64,000 nucleotides of DNA from the NCBI RefSeq assembly GCF_013362815.1, contig NZ_JABFVK010000069.1:1-64000 (forward strand), given 5' to 3'. The notes below the pieces were generated by a model that worked only from the letters and a program-made list of their open reading frames with translations, was not told the DNA's origin and ran no database searches. Below are positions 7,589 through 16,046 of the stretch, in pieces. The stretch comes from Hamadaea sp. (GTDB lineage: Bacteria; Actinomycetota; Actinomycetes; Mycobacteriales; Micromonosporaceae). Within the stretch, counting starts at the first letter, position 1; each line of letters begins with the position of its first letter. The translations under genes and the position numbers were made by a program.

Positions 7589-8800
7589 TTACAGGAGTGC
7601 AACCGAGCGAGCGGCGACGACGGACCGAATGAGGTCCAGCGCCTCCCCCACCGGCTGAGGATCGAGCGACCGCCCGTCCCGCAGACGCAGCGCGACCGCA
7701 CCCGCTGCCGCCTCCCGTGCCCCGATGACGGCGGCATACGGGATCTTCCGTTGGGCGGCTTCGCGTACGCGCAACGACAATGAGCCTTCCTCCAGCACCT
7801 CCACTCGGAGTCCGGCGATCGAAGCCTGCGAGTGCAGAGCCCAGGCGGCGTCGCGCTGGTCCGCTCCGATCGGTACGACGGCCAGCTGCACCGGGGCGTA
7901 CCAGGCGGGAAAAGCGCCCTGATGCACCTCGATGAGGTGGGCGAACAGCCGCTCCAGGCTGCCGATGATGCTGCGGTGCACCATGACCGGCCGCTGCTTC
8001 ACGCCTTCGCTGTCCACATAGGCCAGATCGAATCGCTCGGGCTGCGCGAAGTCCACCTGAATGGTCGCCAGCGACAACTCCCGGCCCTGCACGTCGCGGA
8101 TCTGCAGGTCGATCTTCGGGCCGTAGAACGCCGCTTCCCCCGGTGCCTCGAAGAACGAGACGCCCTCCGCGATCAGCGCGTCGCGCAGCATCCCCTCCGC
8201 CTCGTCCCACACCGAGGGCTCGCCGAGGAACTTCTCACCCCGCAGGGACAGCCGATAGGAGTCCACGGCGAAGCCCAGTGCGGCGTGCGCCCGCTTGATC
8301 AAGGCGAGCATCGCGGCGACCTCCGCGCCCACCTGATCCACGCGGCAGAACACGTGCGCGTCGTTGAGCGAGATCGCGCGTACCCGGGACAGACCCGACA
8401 GGACGCCGGACCGTTCGGCTCGGTACTGCCCGCCCAACTCCGCGATGCGCAGCGGCAGCTCCCGATAGGACCGGCCGCGCGCGCCGAACACCATCGCATG
8501 GTGCGGGCACATGCTCGGCCTCAAGACGAGCGCCTCCTCCTCGGGCGAAGAGGCCATCGGCGGGAACATGTCGTCGGCGAACTTCGCGACATGCCCCGAG
8601 CGCACGTACATCTCGTGCTTGGCCATCGGCGGCGAGTAGACGTGCTGGTATCCGGCGAGGCGTTCCTCCTCGCGGATGTACTCCTCGACCGCGTGACGCG
8701 CGGCCGCGCCGGCCGGCAGCCAGATCGGCAGGCCCGCGCCCACCAGCGGGTCCGAGTGAAACAGCTCCAGCTCACGGCCCAGCTTGCGGTGATCGTTCAT
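7589..8800 (-). CDS. Short threonyl-tRNA synthetase lacking TGS and editing domains
   Basis: Class II synthetase charging tRNA-Thr. At 403 residues it has only the catalytic core and the anticodon-binding domain; usual bacterial ThrRS is about 640-690 with N-terminal TGS and editing domains. The three zinc ligands that select Thr are present: Cys98 in MCPHH, His in DAHVFC, His in VMVHRSIIGS. Motif 2 (YRAERSGVLSGLSRVR) and motif 3 (GSLERLFAHLIE) are intact, so it should be active but unable to clear Ser-tRNA-Thr in cis. The Shine-Dalgarno GGGAGGAAG is well placed. A Thr-rich leader peptide and terminator precede it. It may be a second ThrRS used under Thr starvation or inhibitor stress. Confidence 0.9.
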   Translation of the reverse strand: MNDHRKLGRELELFHSDPLVGAGLPIWLPAGAAARHAVEEYIREEERLAGYQHVYSPPMAKHEMYVRSGHVAKFADDMFPPMASSPEEEALVLRPSMCPHHAMVFGARGRSYRELPLRIAELGGQYRAERSGVLSGLSRVRAISLNDAHVFCRVDQVGAEVAAMLALIKRAHAALGFAVDSYRLSLRGEKFLGEPSVWDEAEGMLRDALIAEGVSFFEAPGEAAFYGPKIDLQIRDVQGRELSLATIQVDFAQPERFDLAYVDSEGVKQRPVMVHRSIIGSLERLFAHLIEVHQGAFPAWYAPVQLAVVPIGADQRDAAWALHSQASIAGLRVEVLEEGSLSLRVREAAQRKIPYAAVIGAREAAAGAVALRLRDGRSLDPQPVGEALDLIRSVVAARSVALL

Positions 8801-8848
8801 CGCTCTTCCTCCCTAGGGGTATGCCCAAGGCCGGTCCGAAGAGCGCGA

Positions 8849-8877
8849 AACGGCTCCGGGACTAGCCCGGAGCCGTT
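8849..8877 (-). terminator. Attenuator terminator hairpin ahead of the ThrRS gene
   Basis: 12-bp perfect stem AACGGCTCCGGG / CCCGGAGCCGTT with a 5-nt loop, followed on the minus strand by a short T run (GTTTCG). It lies between the leader peptide stop and the ThrRS ribosome site. Confidence 0.75.
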
Positions 8878-8879
8878 CG

Positions 8880-8929
8880 GTTGACTGAAATGTCAGCAGG
8901 TCAACAGAAGGTCGCCGGGAAACCCGGCG
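8880..8929 (-). promoter_or_regulatory. Alternative hairpins of the threonine attenuator
   Basis: Hairpin 1 (8913-8929) is CGCCGGG-AAA-CCCGGCG and overlaps the leader right after its Thr codons. Hairpin 2 has arms GTTGAC (8880-8885) and GTCAAC (8900-8905). A ribosome stalled on the Thr codons would block hairpin 1, freeing its CCCGG strand to pair with the CCGGG of the terminator's first arm. This mechanism is inferred from the sequence. Confidence 0.6.
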
Positions 8930-8957
8930 TCGTCGTGCTCTGCTGCTGCTGATGCAT
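8901..8957 (-). CDS. Threonine-codon leader peptide (18 aa)
   Basis: Reads MHQQQQSTTTPGFPATFC and stops with TGA at 8903-8901. Three consecutive Thr ACG codons (8936-8928) and one further Thr ACC are the expected sensor of charged tRNA-Thr. It starts 14 nt after the stop of the TAXI lipoprotein gene, so it can regulate read-through from that operon or a promoter within its 3' end. No strong Shine-Dalgarno is seen (GAGG about 14 nt upstream). Confidence 0.75.
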   Translation of the reverse strand: MHQQQQSTTTPGFPATFC

Positions 8958-8971
8958 GGATCAACCGTACC

Positions 8972-9952
8972 TCACACGCCGTAGTAACCGCGAGCACCCG
9001 GATGCAACAGCACCGGATCGGTTTTCGCGGCGACCCCGCGATCGATGTTCTTCCCCTCGGGATGCACCGCGGCGAGCTCGTCCTGGTGCTCGAAGAGCAG
9101 CCTAGTCAGCTCGTACGCCACCTCGACCGGCATCGACGGGGATACCACCAACAGCGCAGGGACCGCCACGGTCGGCACGTCCGCCGCCAACCCGTACGCA
9201 CTCTGCGGGATGCTCGCCGCGGTGTAGACCCCCGGGTACGCCTTCTCCAGCGCGGGGAGCACGGCGTCGGCCCGCAGGAAGGCGACCTGGCCGGGCAGCT
9301 TGGCGAACAGGGCGGTGATGCCGACCACCGGCAGACCGGCGGTGTAGAAGAACGCGTCGAGCTGCCGGGCGGCGAAGGCGCTGGTCATCTGACTGAGCGA
9401 GGCGGTGACCCGCCGCACGTCCTTGTCGGGGTCGAGACCCGCCGCCGTCAGCACCCGCAAAGCCATGATCTCGGTGCCCGAACCAGCCGGGCCGGTCGCC
9501 ACCCGCTTGCCCTCGAGATCGGCGAGCGACCGGATCCCGGCGTCCGAACGCACCACGACATGCGTGTACGCCGTGAACAGCCGGGCCAGCGCGCGTACCT
9601 CCACCGGCGAACCGGCGAAGGAGCCCTTGCCCGCCACGGCGTCCCCGGCGACGTCGGCGAACGTGAAGCCCACGTCGATGTCGCCGCGGACCAGCCGTTG
9701 CAGGTTCTCCGAGGCGCCGTTGGTCGGCATGGCGACCGCCTCGAACCCGGTCAGGTGCCGGTTCACGACGTCGGCGTACCCGCTACCGAGCTGGTTGAAG
9801 ACGCCGTTGGTCGGGCCGGTGCCCACGGTGAGCCGGCCGTGCTTCCAGAGCTGGAGCCGGGCGTCCAGTTGCGGCTGCGCACAGCCGGTCGCCGCGACCA
9901 GCGTCCCGACCAGGAGCGAGAGGAAGGCGGCGGCCGCCCGGCGTGCCCTCAC
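8972..9952 (-). CDS. TAXI-family solute-binding lipoprotein (TRAP-type receptor)
   Basis: Binds a small anion outside the membrane; TAXI proteins normally feed TRAP transporters. 326 residues from a GTG that overlaps the stop of the roadblock gene (GTGA), implying translational coupling. The signal has a weak lipobox ending ATGC (Cys24). GTGPTNGVFNQLGSGYADVVN, FTFADVAGDAV and GPAGSGTEIMALRVL are typical TAXI motifs. No TRAP permease is nearby; instead it is the third gene of a sensor operon, so a role as ligand sensor is more likely than transport. Confidence 0.8.
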   Translation of the reverse strand: MRARRAAAAFLSLLVGTLVAATGCAQPQLDARLQLWKHGRLTVGTGPTNGVFNQLGSGYADVVNRHLTGFEAVAMPTNGASENLQRLVRGDIDVGFTFADVAGDAVAGKGSFAGSPVEVRALARLFTAYTHVVVRSDAGIRSLADLEGKRVATGPAGSGTEIMALRVLTAAGLDPDKDVRRVTASLSQMTSAFAARQLDAFFYTAGLPVVGITALFAKLPGQVAFLRADAVLPALEKAYPGVYTAASIPQSAYGLAADVPTVAVPALLVVSPSMPVEVAYELTRLLFEHQDELAAVHPEGKNIDRGVAAKTDPVLLHPGARGYYGV

Positions 9953-10368
9953 AACTGGCCCGGCACCCGGGCGCCCGGCTCGAGCGCCACCGCGACTCGC
10001 TGCGCCAGCAGGGCGGTCTCGTAACCGGTCTGGCCGAGGTCGCAGCCGGGTGCGGCGAGCACGGCGAGGTGCGCCCGGTCCCCGACCGCCATGATCAGCA
10101 GTACGCCGCCGTCCATGTCCACGACCGTCTGGCGTACGCGGCCGGTGGTGAGCACGGTGGACGCGCCCATCGTGAGGCTGACCAGGCCGCTGGTGATGGC
10201 GGCGAGGCGGTCGGCCTCGTCGAGCGGCAGGCCCTCGGTGGCGGCGAGGGCGAGGCCGTCGACCGAGACCGCGAGGGCGTAAACGATGTCGGGCACGCGC
10301 CGCGCGAAGGCGGTCAGCAGCCAGTCGAGGCTGGCCGGGTCGGTGCCGGTGGTCATATCGAGGGACAT
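9949..10368 (-). CDS. Roadblock/LC7 domain protein
   Basis: Small regulatory protein of the conservon B (CvnB) type, a partner of histidine kinases and small GTPases. 139 residues with the LC7 signature YALAVSVDGLALAATEGLP and DRLAAITSGLVSLTMGAS. It follows the kinase gene by 64 nt and overlaps the TAXI gene by 4 nt. The usual DUF742 and GTPase members of a conservon are absent. Confidence 0.88.
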   Translation of the reverse strand: MSLDMTTGTDPASLDWLLTAFARRVPDIVYALAVSVDGLALAATEGLPLDEADRLAAITSGLVSLTMGASTVLTTGRVRQTVVDMDGGVLLIMAVGDRAHLAVLAAPGCDLGQTGYETALLAQRVAVALEPGARVPGQL

Positions 10369-10404
10369 GCTGTTCTCTTTCTTGACGGGTGTGCTCCAAC
10401 CGGC

Positions 10405-10443
10405 GGCTCACACCACCGGCTCACACCGGCGCTCACACCGGTG
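10405..10443. repeat. Short tandem repeats at the end of the kinase gene
   Basis: Three close copies of GCTCACACC(G/A)(G/C)C span the kinase stop and the gap to the roadblock gene. Slippage product or minor hairpin; no clear function. Confidence 0.4.
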
Positions 10444-12673
10444 GTGGGGCGTGCCGCTGGGCGGCGGCGAGGCCGGAGGCCAGGCTGGACAGGCGAGCCC
10501 GGGCCAGGTCGGGGTCGATCACGCCGGTCGCCGCCGCCGCGACGACCGTGGCGCGTCCCCGGACGATTCCGGCGGAACCATTGAGGCTCGGAGCCGGCGA
10601 ACTAGGCGTGTCAGACGTATTGGGTGGGCCGGAATCGGGCCGTATGCGCGGCATCACGGCGTGGGCGGGCAACAGCATCCGGTTGGGCAGCTGGACGAGG
10701 GCCACCGTGCCGGCGGACGGAGCGCTGCGCAGCTCGACCTGTACGCGCAGCCGCTGCGCGAGGCGGGCGACGACGAGCAGCCCCATCCGGCTGACGAGCT
10801 CACCGGTCAGCACGACCGGGCGGCGCAGCTGCTCGTTCAGCTCGGCGAGCTGTTCCGGGCCGATGCCGATGCCGTGGTCGTAGACGGTGATGGTCAGCTC
10901 GTCGACAGTCCTATGTGTAGAGACCTGCACCTTGCTACCGGGCGGCGAGAAGACCACGGCGTTCTCGAGCAGCTCGGCCAGGAGGTGCACGAGGTCGCCG
11001 ACCGCGGTCGCGTCGATCCAGATTTCGGCGATCGAGCTCGTGTCGATCCGGGAGTACTGCTCGATCTCCGCAGCAGCGGCCATCACGACGTCGGCCAGCG
11101 ACTCGGGTTCCACGAACGCCCGGCCGGGTTCGGCTCCGGCCAGCACCAGCAGATTCTCTTCGTTGCGGCGCATCCGGGCGGCGAGATGGTCGAGCTGGAA
11201 GAGGCGGCCGAGCGTATCGGGATCGGTCTCCGCCTTCTCGAATTCGTCGAGCAACTGCAACTGCCGCTGAACGAGGGTCTGACCGCGCCGGGATAGCGCC
11301 ACGAAGATCCGGGCCACGTCCATCCGCAACAGCGCCTGGTCGGCGGCGAGTCGCAGCGCCTGCCGGTGCAACCCCGACAACGCCGTGCTCAGCTCGCCGA
11401 TCTCGTCCGAACCGGGAGCCAGCCACGCGGTGACGCGTTCCTGCGAGGCGTGTTCGACGTCGCGGACGGTTTGCGGGCTCGGCGCGAGGCTGACCTCGGC
11501 GATCGCCTCCGGCAGTTCGGTGCTGGTGACCTGGTGGGCGCCCGCACGCAGTTTCCGCAACCGGCGGCTGGTCTGGACGGCCAGGGCGACCGCGGCTCCC
11601 AGGCTCATCGCGACCAGACCGGCCGTGACACCGGTGATCGTGGTCGCCTCGTTGCGCGAGTCGGCCTCCAGCACGGCCGCGTCCTGCTCCAGCATCGAGA
11701 TGACGTCGAGCTGGAAGAGGTAGACCTTCCGCATCGCGTTGGTCTGCGCGATGTACCAGGTGTCCGGGTCGACCTTCAGCGCTTCCGGCTGGCTCTCGTA
11801 CCGCAGCGCGCCCTCGACCAGGCGGGCGGCCTGTTCCACATCCGGGCCCTGCACGGTGGTGGCGTACCGCTCGCGGGTGGTGGTCGAGGCGACGCTGCTC
11901 AGCTGGGCGATCCGGTCGGACTCCGAGCCGCGCAACTCCGCGAGTTCGGCCAGCTCGCCCGGCTGGAACCGGCCCCGGCCGAACACCTCACGCAGAAGAC
12001 TGCGCTCCTCGGCGGCCCGATGCTCGGCCGCGCTCAGGGTGGCCACGATCCGGGCGTTCTCGGCCAGCGCCGGGGCCATCGGCTCGGCTGAAATTGTTTC
12101 CGCCACGGTGACCAGGGCGTGCGTGAGGTCGTCGTAGGCCGCCTCCGGCGTACCGTCGTCGGGGGAGCCGGAGTGGCTGGAGTCGAACAACGCCTGGTCA
12201 TCGTCTTCGTTCTCGGGATGCATCGCGGCGTCCCGGACCAGCGGCAGCTTCGCGAGTTCACCGCGAGCCGCGGCGACGGCGGCGGCCATGTCCGGCGCGA
12301 GCTTCGCCACCGCCGCAGCCGCCTGGTCGTAGTTCTCGACCGCCGCGTCGGTACGCGCCTGCTGCGCCGTCAGCAGTTGCTGCCCGGTCTTTCCGCCGCG
12401 CAGCAACAGATCCGCGGTCTCGGCGATCTCCTGCTCGACCTGGTGGTTGAGCTTCACCGTCGCGGTCAGCCCCCAGGCCAGCGTCCGGGCCCGTTCGCCC
12501 TCCTGCGCCGTGGTCAGCGCCGATCCACTCTGGAGGACGCCCAGCACCGTCATGCCGATCGTGGCCACGCCGATGGGCAGCAGGAGGCGAATGCGGATCG
12601 ACCGCAACGGGCTGCGGCGGCCGTGCTGGGCCGGCTCCCGCTCGAGCCGGGTGACGCCGCTGGTTGTACGCAT
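10433..12673 (-). CDS. Nitrate/nitrite-sensing-type histidine kinase (conservon CvnA-like)
   Basis: Membrane sensor kinase of 746 residues. One membrane segment (about 27-48) precedes a long helical extracytoplasmic NIT-like domain (about 50-350). A second segment (about 355-378, GVTAGLVAMSLGAAVALAVQ) leads to a HAMP-like region, a DHp helix with probable phosphoacceptor His496 (LDHLAARMRRNEENLL) and an ATPase domain (ELLENAVVFSPPG, YDHGIGIG). It ends with a low-complexity tail typical of actinobacterial conservon kinases. A GGGGGAGG site lies 14 nt upstream of the start. It leads the operon kinase - roadblock - TAXI receptor; the TAXI protein may present ligand to its extracellular domain (inference). 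Confidence 0.87.
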   Translation of the reverse strand: MRTTSGVTRLEREPAQHGRRSPLRSIRIRLLLPIGVATIGMTVLGVLQSGSALTTAQEGERARTLAWGLTATVKLNHQVEQEIAETADLLLRGGKTGQQLLTAQQARTDAAVENYDQAAAAVAKLAPDMAAAVAAARGELAKLPLVRDAAMHPENEDDDQALFDSSHSGSPDDGTPEAAYDDLTHALVTVAETISAEPMAPALAENARIVATLSAAEHRAAEERSLLREVFGRGRFQPGELAELAELRGSESDRIAQLSSVASTTTRERYATTVQGPDVEQAARLVEGALRYESQPEALKVDPDTWYIAQTNAMRKVYLFQLDVISMLEQDAAVLEADSRNEATTITGVTAGLVAMSLGAAVALAVQTSRRLRKLRAGAHQVTSTELPEAIAEVSLAPSPQTVRDVEHASQERVTAWLAPGSDEIGELSTALSGLHRQALRLAADQALLRMDVARIFVALSRRGQTLVQRQLQLLDEFEKAETDPDTLGRLFQLDHLAARMRRNEENLLVLAGAEPGRAFVEPESLADVVMAAAAEIEQYSRIDTSSIAEIWIDATAVGDLVHLLAELLENAVVFSPPGSKVQVSTHRTVDELTITVYDHGIGIGPEQLAELNEQLRRPVVLTGELVSRMGLLVVARLAQRLRVQVELRSAPSAGTVALVQLPNRMLLPAHAVMPRIRPDSGPPNTSDTPSSPAPSLNGSAGIVRGRATVVAAAATGVIDPDLARARLSSLASGLAAAQRHAPPPV

Positions 12674-12854
12674 TTCAGATGACGACCTCCCCCGGAGTGA
12701 CCTCTTGAGACTCCGCTCACGCCGGGGGCTGCCGCATCCTCCGAAGGGTTTGCCGTTATGTCACATGGCATTCAAAAACTTGACACATCACGCCATTGAG
12801 ACCCGTCAAACCGGAAATATCACGCGTCCAACCGAAGCGTCGCGCCCGGCCGGA

Positions 12855-13865
12855 TCACGGCGAGTCCGAACTGAACGCCGCGTCGAAGGCCGCCGACGGC
12901 GCGTCGAACGCGAGCCGCCGGACGAAGCCGACCGCCTCGGCCGCCCCGACGAGCCGGTCCATTCCGGCGTCCTCCCACTCGACCGAGATGGGGCCGGCGT
13001 ACCCGATCGTGTTGAGCGCCCGGAAGCAGTCCTCCCACGGCACGTCGCCGTGGCCGGTCGACACGAAGTCCCAGCCGCGCCGCAGATCCGCCCAGCCCAG
13101 ATGGGACGACAACCGCCCGCGCCGGCCGTCGCCGACGCGTACCTTGGTGTCCTTGCAGTCCACGTGGTAGATGCGGTCGGCGAAGTCGAGGATGAAGTTC
13201 ACCGGGTCGATGTCCTGCCACACCATGTGGGACGGATCCCAGTTCAGCCCGAAGGCCGGCCGGTGGCCGATCGCTTCCAGGGTCCGCTTCGTGGTCCAGT
13301 AGTCGTAGGCGATCTCGCTCGGATGCACCTCGTGCGCGAACCGTACGCCCACCTCGTCGAAGACGTCGAGGATCGGGTTCCACCGCTCGGCGAAGTCGGC
13401 GTACCCGTTGTCGATCATCGACGGCGGGACGGGAGGGAACATCGCGACCGTATGCCAGATGGCCGAGCCGGTGAATCCCACCACTGTGGACACGCCGAGC
13501 TTGGCCGCGGCCCGAGCGGTGTCCTTCATCTCCTCGGCCGCCCGGCGGCGTACGCCCTCCGCTTCGCCGTCGCCCCAGATGCGGGCGGGCAGGATCGCCT
13601 TGTGCCGTTCGTCGATCGGGTGGTCGCAGACCGCCTGGCCGACGAGGTGATTCGAGATCGTCCAGACGTTGAGGTTGTACTTGGCCAGCGTCTCGCGTTT
13701 GCGGGCGACGTACGAGTCGTCGGCCAGCGCCTTGTCGACCTCGAAATGGTCGCCCCAGCAGGCGATCTCCAACCCGTCGTAGCCCCATTCCGAGGCCAGC
13801 CGGCAGACCTCCTCGAACGGAAGGTCGGCCCACTGACCGGTGAAAAGTGTGATCGGCCTGGTCAT
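12855..13865 (-). CDS. Sugar phosphate isomerase/epimerase-family TIM barrel
   Basis: Xylose-isomerase-like metal-dependent barrel of 336 residues. Candidate metal ligands lie in [25 protein letters not shown] and SVEWED. Family members isomerise, epimerise or hydrate oxidised sugars, and several act in 3-keto-glycoside and inositol routes. Start ATG 13865 has GAGGGAATCGAG upstream. It lies 108 bp downstream of the ThuA/DUF1080 gene on the same strand and near a Gfo/Idh/MocA gene, suggesting it handles a keto-sugar inside the cell. Reaction unknown. Confidence 0.85.
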   Translation of the reverse strand: MTRPITLFTGQWADLPFEEVCRLASEWGYDGLEIACWGDHFEVDKALADDSYVARKRETLAKYNLNVWTISNHLVGQAVCDHPIDERHKAILPARIWGDGEAEGVRRRAAEEMKDTARAAAKLGVSTVVGFTGSAIWHTVAMFPPVPPSMIDNGYADFAERWNPILDVFDEVGVRFAHEVHPSEIAYDYWTTKRTLEAIGHRPAFGLNWDPSHMVWQDIDPVNFILDFADRIYHVDCKDTKVRVGDGRRGRLSSHLGWADLRRGWDFVSTGHGDVPWEDCFRALNTIGYAGPISVEWEDAGMDRLVGAAEAVGFVRRLAFDAPSAAFDAAFSSDSP

Positions 13866-13973
13866 CTCGATTCCCTCTCGTTGTCTCGGTGGTGCCGGGG
13901 TGCCCGTCGGCGTCGGCCACCCCGGCTCATCAACTCGCCGTCCGCACCGCCACGGCGGACGCCGAGCCGTCTC

Positions 13974-16046
13974 TCACGGCAGGTTCCACCGCTGGGCGGC
14001 CCCACCGCTACAGGTCCAGATCTGGGCCTGCGTGCCGTCGGCGGTCGCGCCACCCGCCGCGTCCAGGCATTTGCCCGACTGCGGGTTGCGCAGGCTGCCG
14101 TCGGTCTGGGGACTCCAGTTCTGCGCGCCGGTCCCGTTGCACGTCCACAGCTGCGCCTTGGTCCCGTCGGCGGTGCCGCCGCCCGAGACGTCCAGGCACT
14201 TGCCCAGCGCCCGCCAGGTCTGCCCCACCGGCGACCACAGCTGCGCGCCGGAACCGTTGCAGGTCCAGAGCTGGATCTTCGTGCCGTCCGCGGTGCCCGC
14301 GCCGTTCACGTCCAGGCATTTGCCACCCGGCCCGATGATCGCACCGCTGCCGAGTGCGCGAGCCAGCGTGAAGTCGTCCACATCGAACAGCCCGCTGCCG
14401 CTGCCGGTGAAGGTCAGATACAAGATCTGCACTCCATTGGGTACGCCGGAAAGCTGCGTGCTGACCTCGGCGAAGGTCGTCCACCCACCCGTGTTCGGGA
14501 CGGCCACCGAGCCGAGCACCGTTCCGGTGGCCGAACCGGCGCGGATCTGAATCGTGCCGCCGGGACCCCCGGAGACCACCCGCGCCTTGAACCTGGTCAC
14601 CCCGGTGAGGTCGAGTCCGGCGTACGCCGCCCAGTCGCCCGGGTCGACGTAGCCGAGCGTCTGCCCGTTGTGCGCTCCGCTCTTCGTGTACGCCGAGACT
14701 CCCGACGCGCTGCTGAACGCCTCGGCCTGAACCGTGCGGTCCACCCCGGCCGGTTTGATCCGGACGTTGCGGAAGGAGACGTCGTCGCCGGTGCCGTGGT
14801 TCTGCAACCCGATGTACCCGGCCAGCGACCGAGCCGGGTCGGTGTTGGTGAAGTCGTTGACCTTCACCCCGTTGAGGAACACCTGCAGCCGCTCACCGGC
14901 GACCGTGATCTCGAAGGTGTTCCAGCTCCCCGGCGGGTTCAGTGCGGCGTCCCGGGCGGCCACGTCGGCCGACTGGAATCCGTAGACCGCCCCGGTCGTG
15001 CGATCGGCGCTGTCGGTCGCGTCGATCTGGATCTCGTAGCCGTTGTTCACCGCCGACCAGGGGTCCGCCGACGCCGGGAAGCCGATGAACACCCCGGAGT
15101 TGCCGTCGCCGGCGAGCCGCCAGTCGAGCTTGAGCGAGTAGTCGGTGAACTGCTGCGCGGAGTACCAGAACAGGCCCATGCCGTCGTAGGAGCTCAGCGT
15201 CGCGTCGGAGTTCGTGAAGCCGCCCGGCCCGGCCTGCGACCAGCCGGTCGTGGAGCCGTTGTAGAGCGTGGTGTATCCGGTCTCCGGACGGCAGTCGGCG
15301 TTGACCCGGCGGGCGGCGTACCGGATGCCACCGAGCAGGAGCGCCCGGAACCCGGCCTCGGAGTACGCGGCCTGCGTATGCCCGCTGCCGGTGTAGAACG
15401 ATCGTCCACTCCCGACGGTCTTGCACCAGGTGTGGGGATGGTCGCCGCCCATGCTCCCGCCGGTGTAGCTGGACTCGTCCAGGCTGGCCAGGACGTGCGC
15501 GGTCGAACGCGGGTTGGTCTGGTAGTTGTACCACTCGTCGGTGCGGACCCAGGTAGGGCTGAGCCCGGCGGTGGCCGCGTGGGCGCGATCCTCGACCTTG
15601 ATCGTGGCCTGCTGGATCGCGGGGTGCGAGGCGAACCACGCGCCCACCAACTCGCCGTAGAACGGCCAGCCGTACTCGGTGTCTGCTGCGGCGTGCACGC
15701 CGACATACCCGCCCCCGCCCCGGATGTACGCCTCGAACGCCGTCTGCTGCGCGTCGTCGAGCACGTCGCCGGTCGTGTTGAGGAAGACCACTGCCTCGTA
15801 CTGGGCCAGATTGCTCGCGGTGAATGCGGCGGCGTCCTCCGTCGCGGTCACGGTGAAGTTGTTCGCCGCACCCAGGTCGCGGATGGTCTGGATGCCGACC
15901 GCGATGGAGTCGTGCCGGAAGCCCGCCGTCTTGCTGAACACCAGCACGTCGTACGCCGTGTCAGCGGCACAGGCAGCGGTTTCGGCTCCGGCGACCATGG
16001 TCGACGCGAGCGCGACCGACCAGAGAACGTTCCTCAGGATTCTCAT
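13974..16046 (-). CDS. Secreted ThuA + DUF1080 (3-keto-disaccharide hydrolase domain) + CBM6 + ricin lectin protein
   Basis: 690-residue exported protein. Start ATG 16046 overlaps the stop of the upstream dehydrogenase gene (ATGA). Order: Sec signal (about 1-27); ThuA-like domain (about 32-255, VLVFSKTAGFRHDSI); PF06439/DUF1080 domain (about 258-430, TLYNGSTTGWSQAG, GNSGVFIGFPA); CBM6 (about 433-565); three-lobed ricin domain (about 568-690). ThuA is known from 3-ketotrehalose use in rhizobia and DUF1080 proteins cleave 3-keto-glycosides. This protein may therefore cleave sugars oxidised by its partner. The lectin modules would hold it on polysaccharide. Confidence 0.88.
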   Translation of the reverse strand: MRILRNVLWSVALASTMVAGAETAACAADTAYDVLVFSKTAGFRHDSIAVGIQTIRDLGAANNFTVTATEDAAAFTASNLAQYEAVVFLNTTGDVLDDAQQTAFEAYIRGGGGYVGVHAAADTEYGWPFYGELVGAWFASHPAIQQATIKVEDRAHAATAGLSPTWVRTDEWYNYQTNPRSTAHVLASLDESSYTGGSMGGDHPHTWCKTVGSGRSFYTGSGHTQAAYSEAGFRALLLGGIRYAARRVNADCRPETGYTTLYNGSTTGWSQAGPGGFTNSDATLSSYDGMGLFWYSAQQFTDYSLKLDWRLAGDGNSGVFIGFPASADPWSAVNNGYEIQIDATDSADRTTGAVYGFQSADVAARDAALNPPGSWNTFEITVAGERLQVFLNGVKVNDFTNTDPARSLAGYIGLQNHGTGDDVSFRNVRIKPAGVDRTVQAEAFSSASGVSAYTKSGAHNGQTLGYVDPGDWAAYAGLDLTGVTRFKARVVSGGPGGTIQIRAGSATGTVLGSVAVPNTGGWTTFAEVSTQLSGVPNGVQILYLTFTGSGSGLFDVDDFTLARALGSGAIIGPGGKCLDVNGAGTADGTKIQLWTCNGSGAQLWSPVGQTWRALGKCLDVSGGGTADGTKAQLWTCNGTGAQNWSPQTDGSLRNPQSGKCLDAAGGATADGTQAQIWTCSGGAAQRWNLP

